Part shown: positions 15,801 to 18,735 of the stretch, one piece after another
Layout: each line of letters starts with the position of its first letter
Position numbering within the stretch: the first letter of the stretch is position 1
From: CAZTVN01 sp964617145
GTDB taxonomy: Bacteria; Patescibacteriota; Gracilibacteria; UBA1369; JACRIC01
Assembly (NCBI GenBank): GCA_964617145.1
Contig: CAZTVN010000023.1
Location: 1 to 18,735, forward strand
Reading direction: 5' to 3'
Length of the DNA: 18,735 bases
Made by a program: the position numbers and the translations under genes
Notes under the pieces: model-generated
Told to the model about the DNA's origin: nothing
What the model saw: the letters and a program-made list of their open reading frames with translations, nothing else
Database searches by the model: none

Positions 15801-18735
15801 ATTGGGGATAATGTTTAAATGAGAAAGGATATTGATGCTGTTCGCTATATCAAAAGAAATAGTTGGATATTGAAAGCCGAGAGAAAGATCAAAATTCAAA
15901 AGTGGAGTAAGTCCGCGTTCAGTGAGTTTTTCAACTTGTGTTTTTACATAAGGCTCCGGAACAGGAATAACCGACTCAATGAGTTTGCAAAGGATACTCA
16001 TAATTTTTTTCAAAATATCAATAACCGCGGAAATTTGACCTGGAAGTTCGGGAATTTTTGGTGGAGGAGGAAGGTCGGGAAGTTTAATAAGAGGAATGCT
16101 GGGAAGTGAAGGCAATGTAGGAAGCGCCGGCGGAGGAGGAATAACAGGAATGGCGGGAAGACTTAAATCCGCATGAAGAGTCGGAAGGCCTGGAGGGCTC
16201 GGAAGAATGAGGGGTTCGGTTTTAAATACAACATGGGGGAAAGGAAGAGTGAGGCCGAGTTGAACATCACTTAAGTCAAGAACAATATCGGGAAATTTGG
16301 GAAAGGGAATAACAGGAGGAGAAGGAATAACGACCAAAAATTTAAAGAGAAGTTCAAGAAGCGTCATGCGATCGGTCGTACAACGATCACAACTCATAAA
16401 TAGAATTTGAAAATCAAGCAAAGGTCTCCACGAAGCCAAAGCCGTAATAATATCGTCAATAGCATTCAGCCAAGCATAATACATGCGGACATTTTTCGTA
16501 ATCCAGCCGCCAAGATTATCCAAAACCGCATCAAGAATACAAAGAAGCTGATAAATATAGGTCGCTTCAAGGCTACGATACTCCGCAAGTTTATAAGGCA
16601 AAACCCTCCATTCTTCAAGATTTTGAAGATTCTTTTTGACGGAATTGATAAGAGCACCAAATTCTGCATTCAAACCAATGCTATCATAATAATTTTCCTT
16701 ATCAGTAAGTTCTTTCGCAAAATCCGTCCACTGCTCTTTGGTCCTTTCAAGCTGATCGGAACTTAAAAAAGGAATTTTAAAGAGAACATCTTTGACTTCA
16801 ACGCGAATGAAAGGAAGGCTATTTAAAAAAGTCACAAAATTTGTGAAACTCCAATCAATTTCCGAAAGACCCGCAACGCTTTCACCTGTAGCCTCAGCAA
16901 ATGCGCCGGGTTGATCTTTTCCTTCTTCCTCATCGGACCCAAACGCACGCTTTATGCCAGGACCAATGCCAAGATTGGGATAATACACATAAATTTTGGG
17001 AAGAGCTACGAGCTTATCAGTGATCTCTTGCCATTGACGACTCATCCAATCAGTAAGCACACCTGGAAACCCTGGAATAACTTTATTCGCTGAAGCAGGA
17101 GGCCCAGGTGGAGATGAACTCCCAGTAATGAGTGAAGTTCCAGAAGTTAAGGATGAGGAAAAATTATTCGCTGCAGTGATAAGAGAAGTTACAGCGCTGG
17201 TGATCGCATTGCAAACACCAAGAATTTGCTGGATGGGAGCAGCAGTAACAAAACATGTGGGAGTTCCATAAGGACCCAAACAGACCGCAACCCCGAGCCC
17301 TCCGGTAAGGGTGGGAGAAAGGTAGAGTCTGAAAAATGTGGAGGTAGTCCAATTGGGGCAAGGCGCTCCAGCAACATCGATAGGAATAGGAACAATCCCA
17401 ATCACACAAATAGGCGGACCAATCGAAATAAGAGGAAGCCCTAAATCATAACCTCCTGGGACTCCAGCAATATTAAAAGTGCCAGGAGACAAAAAGGCCA
17501 TATTGATAGGCATGGGGATACAACCTCCTTCACAAGTTGCAAGAGGAATCGAATTATCATCGTTGTTACCGCCATTTTCATCCCAAGCATCGGTGAGCCC
17601 ATCTTTATCTTTATCCTCAGTTAATAAGTTGCTATAGTAGTCTTTAACTTTTTGAGGAAAACCATTTTCATCAAGTTCCGTAAGATCATCGGGGGTAAAA
17701 AGAGCGGAAGGATCTTTAATTTTTGGTTCTTCCGGAACGACCACGAAAGGAGCATAATTCACTTTTTTAAGACCATTTTCTTCAACAATCCCTGCAGAAT
17801 AATAGTAAGTCAGAGTTCCTTCTTCGTTATTTTCCGGTCGAAGCATGATATCGAGATAATCATCGGCCTGATAGTTATCCATGCTGTTGACAAGCGCCAC
17901 ATCGATACCTGAAACGCTCTCAACACTTGCTTGATAAACGAGCGTAATCGTCGAAGAAGGACTTAAATCTGGAAGATGCGCAACATAAGGATGCTCACTT
18001 TGACCGCTTTCAGTGACTCTGATATCACTTACACAGTTTAAGCATTGGAAACTTTCTGGATCCACCTTGACCACCCCGCTCACGGTATCAGCAATCAAAA
18101 CATCAGAAAGAGTAGAAGAGCCGGTATTTTTGATATTTATACGATATTCCAAAACATCGGCAATCTCGGTATTGCCACCATTCACATCAACAACATGTTT
18201 TTCAGAACGAGACAAACTTTTAAAACTATCTAAAGAAGCAAAATCTACCTCATCTTTTTGTGGCGCAGATTCGAGAGAAATTTGGAATGTTTCCGTGTCA
18301 TCAATAGAAAGAAGGTCCTCGAGATTTTCATTATCTTCTTCACTTAAATTGTCTCCATACGAAGGTTCCCTCGTAACGGCAATTTTGGTAAACGAAAGAG
18401 AATTATCAGAAGTAATACCATCGAAACTCAGCAATATTTCATTTGAAAGATTCGCGGTATTATCGGTCGCATGACCAAGATTCACAATTTTTTGCGAAAC
18501 CATATCAAAGCCCGATCGGCTATTGTAATAAAGGCGAAGATTGGACAGAGAGTCAACAATAACAAGGTCGAGATACCCATCGTTATTCATATCACCGACT
18601 TCCATATCGAGGACTTTTACGCCGACTCCAAAATCAAAATTAAGATTTTTCATTTCAAAACTTCCGGATTGATTTTGGAAAAAGTAAAGACAGACTTCAT
18701 CCTGAATACAAGATTCCTCGGTCGCGATAATAAGA
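9837..18735 (-). CDS. Giant multidomain surface protein (VCBS, DUF11, FecR, PKD, SLH, TSP3 repeats), 5'-truncated by the window
   Basis: Numbering from the first in-window Met (18653): an FG-GAP/VCBS-like unit (GDMNNDGYLDLVIV, 20-40), a DUF11-like beta domain (153-288), a calcium-type motif (347-362), a hydrophobic Cys/Gly/Pro module (373-480), a helical region (600-770) with a CDRC, a Pro-rich stretch (770-875), a second VCBS-like unit (1258-1285), four FecR-like units (1378-1672), a PKD-like domain (1720-1838), calcium repeats (2130-2233), three SLH domains (about 2248-2460), a long array of TSP3-type DxDxDG repeats (2467-2868) and a C2895-x2-C-x-C end. Met 18653 is not the true start: the frame is open to the window edge and the upstream residues (for example LYFFQNQSGSF) complete the VCBS-like repeat. 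The signal peptide must lie outside. SLH domains would bind cell-wall polymer; the calcium repeats would stiffen the chain. A 10-N gap interrupts it. It is the first visible gene of the operon. Confidence 0.93.
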   Translation of the reverse strand, partial: LIIATEESCIQDEVCLYFFQNQSGSFEMKNLNFDFGVGVKVLDMEVGDMNNDGYLDLVIVDSLSNLRLYYNSRSGFDMVSQKIVNLGHATDNTANLSNEILLSFDGITSDNSLSFTKIAVTREPSYGDNLSEEDNENLEDLLSIDDTETFQISLESAPQKDEVDFASLDSFKSLSRSEKHVVDVNGGNTEIADVLEYRINIKNTGSSTLSDVLIADTVSGVVKVDPESFQCLNCVSDIRVTESGQSEHPYVAHLPDLSPSSTITLVYQASVESVSGIDVALVNSMDNYQADDYLDIMLRPENNEEGTLTYYYSAGIVEENGLKKVNYAPFVVVPEEPKIKDPSALFTPDDLTELDENGFPQKVKDYYSNLLTEDKDKDGLTDAWDENGGNNDDNSIPLATCEGGCIPMPINMAFLSPGTFNIAGVPGGYDLGLPLISIGPPICVIGIVPIPIDVAGAPCPNWTTSTFFRLYLSPTLTGGLGVAVCLGPYGTPTCFVTAAPIQQILGVCNAITSAVTSLITAANNFSSSLTSGTSLITGSSSPPGPPASANKVIPGFPGVLTDWMSRQWQEITDKLVALPKIYVYYPNLGIGPGIKRAFGSDEEEGKDQPGAFAEATGESVAGLSEIDWSFTNFVTFLNSLPFIRVEVKDVLFKIPFLSSDQLERTKEQWTDFAKELTDKENYYDSIGLNAEFGALINSVKKNLQNLEEWRVLPYKLAEYRSLEATYIYQLLCILDAVLDNLGGWITKNVRMYYAWLNAIDDIITALASWRPLLDFQILFMSCDRCTTDRMTLLELLFKFLVVIPSPPVIPFPKFPDIVLDLSDVQLGLTLPFPHVVFKTEPLILPSPPGLPTLHADLSLPAIPVIPPPPALPTLPSLPSIPLIKLPDLPPPPKIPELPGQISAVIDILKKIMSILCKLIESVIPVPEPYVKTQVEKLTERGLTPLLNFDLSLGFQYPTISFDIANSINILSHLNIIPNFDTVIESLKKYSKTFNNYTGNMGNIWDEVMRRLEQAAQAPEGLSQDVDLKPSDLSSFQPSDFSQYGLSERGFAIAASNPFLSSALARLYKTIDDLENIAENQTATLEKTPSFIRLVAEQEMKNPSDHIFAKTLDDIKNSPFTSNDLVSPSHKRILALRDQLIDYYENQQAINEKIVSSSGDEVIRLLAQSSNAKEAAPHLFASQNNSENVFTSTNLSELNSLSKTSSSVSKNLEKRVQETREDFEEFSDPDRLLAQLTNIPDTVANETSASSVAAYQKGIFIYNKEQEVNERLMNSIKDTDEENHTLFIDFDNDSDEDIVYSFGGRVYLKENFEKNPKSSYYEGNPEVLNLTSLIPSGASLNRFVNTDINSHFASVAFRKSERDDVIGYEIVAKKSLDSFDRDTLSETQRIHLIPNKEKSEESIPFTSLVTLSIQKGDIEIVSGSGSLSPGTGSSDLSSTGKLFSGDQIATKNNSKALLTFSDGSTLEMDENTFLIVPDITVSSPEIVVIQGEVSLNASSESNGLLRAGTVIKNGDAYAHVNLSSSSEIEIGRYTNFILPEQKPKVATLVDISGDVKIETVLRTPLSRSESIKVSEGMMLHPLTQSNIRITYPPNTEQEDEVNAISELKIRESDVISLSSLPLQSEIKVLSGKVEIFYPNDPLSLIEAYEGMLIREGDHVETGIKGEASISYHLDSVPEPLLENKPSTFTLSPLESFTFDAINDAENPQYDLHTDNGNFYAQIFALLQEGKRSSASETLLLAPQLCADKTAPFATAGSDKKKISIFKTLKLDASTSFDTYSEITSYSFDLDLTKDTNGDLDTTNDPDSFHDTDPLVDFDHDGNPSNDLDDPTLTLGPYETIGTRSVNLMIEDEARNSSSQKIDIEVFVPQVFLNESSLIDPTIEGYIEPQIEGIPIKILRQRDGVWSFIKTESSPNGVYHTDTAGKFSVADLDSEQHLVVKNHEDMVVAQISMKSGRIGLIDDRYSVSALQGKSGSPFAFVLQDTSGSILTSVYFVPDQNTDVTLHNPDFEFTQESVVNLNGVHVRDRNVTDSYNFTQLPGSDPLHPGAAIMAQVKTPRVSFGMWSTRSSLFKPFSPLAHAASTTSNLSQMVLISSDSNIFVLDDRVTLRLKESQNIDDPAIVEILYDGNTIAEVYIAAKNLAMSDSLVSQAANNTSSSNKDSDLDGISDLFEELYALDPQNASDSLRDFDSDGLNTLEEFKIGTHPYNDDTDNDGMDDGFEVQFGLDPLNAKDGSQDADNDGLSNREEFVLSRDPFSVDGSALQTISSFEPQENRATFSDVSQDDMLYDTLNDLVKKGVIEGYSDGSFRPSQKISRAEFTKIMLKILCINPSDAAYLLPQVFSDIPFNDISFNEKNSLWYFDETKESFLQGFITGYLGEKDPVTSLTPFKPDNFITRAEATKIILEALGKKDIIDLSQALRDHPLLDGQPWYTPYITIATDLSDYLENPQNVIRDAFILTSDEAKQASTFLSRMQFVEMASRVLNFWNCFIEDSDNDSLPDYFEDLYGFDMNDASDASLDPDLDRLSNLDEYRFGTDPKNPDTDNDGFLDGTEVRVGTDPMTDDLNPGDSDGDGLVDSDERQIYGTNPFDADTDKDRLFDSEEIFVVKTDPLKPDTDFGGVKDGDEVLDYLSNPLESQDDGTNVDSDSDGLKNVLEVSVYGTDPFDPDTDDGGVSDGGEVENNAKLMEGXXXXYSQNPMDPLDPSDDSALDSSDDPYHDSLNDDDPDSDPDSDGLKNSEEKKYGTDPHNPDTDSGGVSDGAEVKGRSSDLKTTTGPSQATQDIDDQDNALLTSDPLEASDDDSDFDRLTDRDEREKYGTDPFDADSDDGGVKDGDEVLDDFTNPLESRDDDNDKDGLTNSDEINTYDTDPNNSDTDSGGVSDFDEVMITETDPLVGNDDTTINADLATSTQLNPGIYVVPASCFSCPCEASLENTADIIPSDTVFAAIMDSKNEVFLSRSNEITIK
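10050..11255 (-). repeat. Thrombospondin type-3-like calcium-binding repeat array
   Basis: Repeated coding units of the form DSDGDGLxDxxExxYGTDPxxPDTD recur about ten times on both sides of the N gap. Variants have the GGVSDGxEV or GGVKDGDEV half-unit. The aspartates are spaced as in TSP3 calcium sites. DNA-level repeats, for example GGATCGGTGCCATACTTTT in two places, likely caused the assembly break. Confidence 0.85.
10660..10669. other. Assembly gap (10 N)
   Basis: Ten N lie inside the TSP3 repeat array of the giant gene. The reading frame is the same on both sides if the gap is taken as 10 bases, but the true length is unknown and one or more repeat units may be missing. Confidence 0.99.
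11284..11910 (-). other. SLH domain triplet within the giant protein
   Basis: Three S-layer homology units are encoded here. The first is canonical (FSDV, then VIEGYSDGSFRPSQKISRAEF). The second is clear (VFSDI, GFITGY, FKPDNFITRAEATKIIL). The third is degenerate (WYTPYITIA, then SRMQFVEMASRVL). They normally anchor proteins to pyruvylated cell-wall polymer. Here they are internal, with calcium repeats on both sides. Confidence 0.9.
13640..14525 (-). other. Tandem FecR-like domains within the giant protein
   Basis: Four consecutive units follow the FecR pattern of a short beta start (VTLSIQKGDIEI, IVVIQGEVSL, ATLVDISGDVKIE, SEIKVLSGKVEIF) and, in most, a GD-x5-G-like turn (LFSGDQIATKNNSKALLTF; IREGDHVETGIKGEASI). 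Unit 1 is complete, including FSDGSTLEMDENT. Units 2 and 3 are more divergent. FecR domains are best known in iron-signalling anti-sigma regulators but also occur in secreted proteins. Confidence 0.7.

Noticed and set aside
17164..17409. Cys/Tyr-rich alternative minus frame inside the giant gene
   Set aside because: It overlaps the hydrophobic Cys module of the giant gene in another frame and has no start signal of its own.
163..18735. Reassigned TGA codon (Gracilibacteria-type code)
   Set aside because: uvrA ends in TGA at the family's normal C-terminus, and the 241-aa gene ends in TGA overlapping the next ATG, so TGA is a stop here.

Overview
The window carries a complete uvrA gene on the + strand (163..3063), then a small accessory island (about 3064..4990), then at least 13.7 kb of minus-strand genes (18735 down to 4991) that read as one operon of exported proteins. 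Composition is AT-rich. TAA, TAG and TGA all act as ordinary stops, so the code is standard bacterial (table 11). That argues against Gracilibacteria and Absconditabacteria, in which TGA encodes glycine. A giant surface protein with VCBS, FecR, PKD, SLH and calcium-binding repeats, followed by anchored or exported proteins with no recognisable family, suggests a candidate-phylum bacterium such as Peregrinibacteria (Patescibacteria/CPR). This taxonomic call is inference.

Left edge: the first 20 bases hold the start of a divergent minus-strand gene with its own promoter. uvrA is full length, with both ABC modules and all zinc-binding cysteine pairs.

Accessory island: it begins with a 50-aa helix-turn-helix remnant of a transposase. 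Next comes a two-gene minus unit: a 201-aa protein resembling the C-terminal domain of RHS-type polymorphic toxins, then a 67-aa unknown that could be an immunity partner. A very AT-rich intergenic stretch follows. It holds a near-consensus + strand promoter (TTGTAA-17-TATAAT) for a 57-aa excisionase-like DNA-binding protein and a 56-aa zinc-ribbon protein. The island closes with nested hairpins, including a 17-bp perfect GC-rich inverted repeat enclosing a two-way terminator-like hairpin.

Minus operon, in transcription order: a giant multidomain surface protein (more than 2960 aa, 5' end outside the window, interrupted by a 10-N assembly gap), then four proteins of 241, 232, 683 and 441 aa. 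Each of the four has an N-terminal signal or membrane segment, several cysteines, and a C-terminal helical stretch with a cysteine at or near the end. Gene spacing is 5 bp, a 4-bp ATGA overlap, 6 bp and 36 bp. I infer a co-assembled cell-surface structure, with SLH domains attaching the giant protein to the envelope and the smaller disulfide-containing proteins as membrane or periplasmic partners. I do not recognise the smaller proteins as members of a named system, and this operon is the best candidate here for something undescribed.
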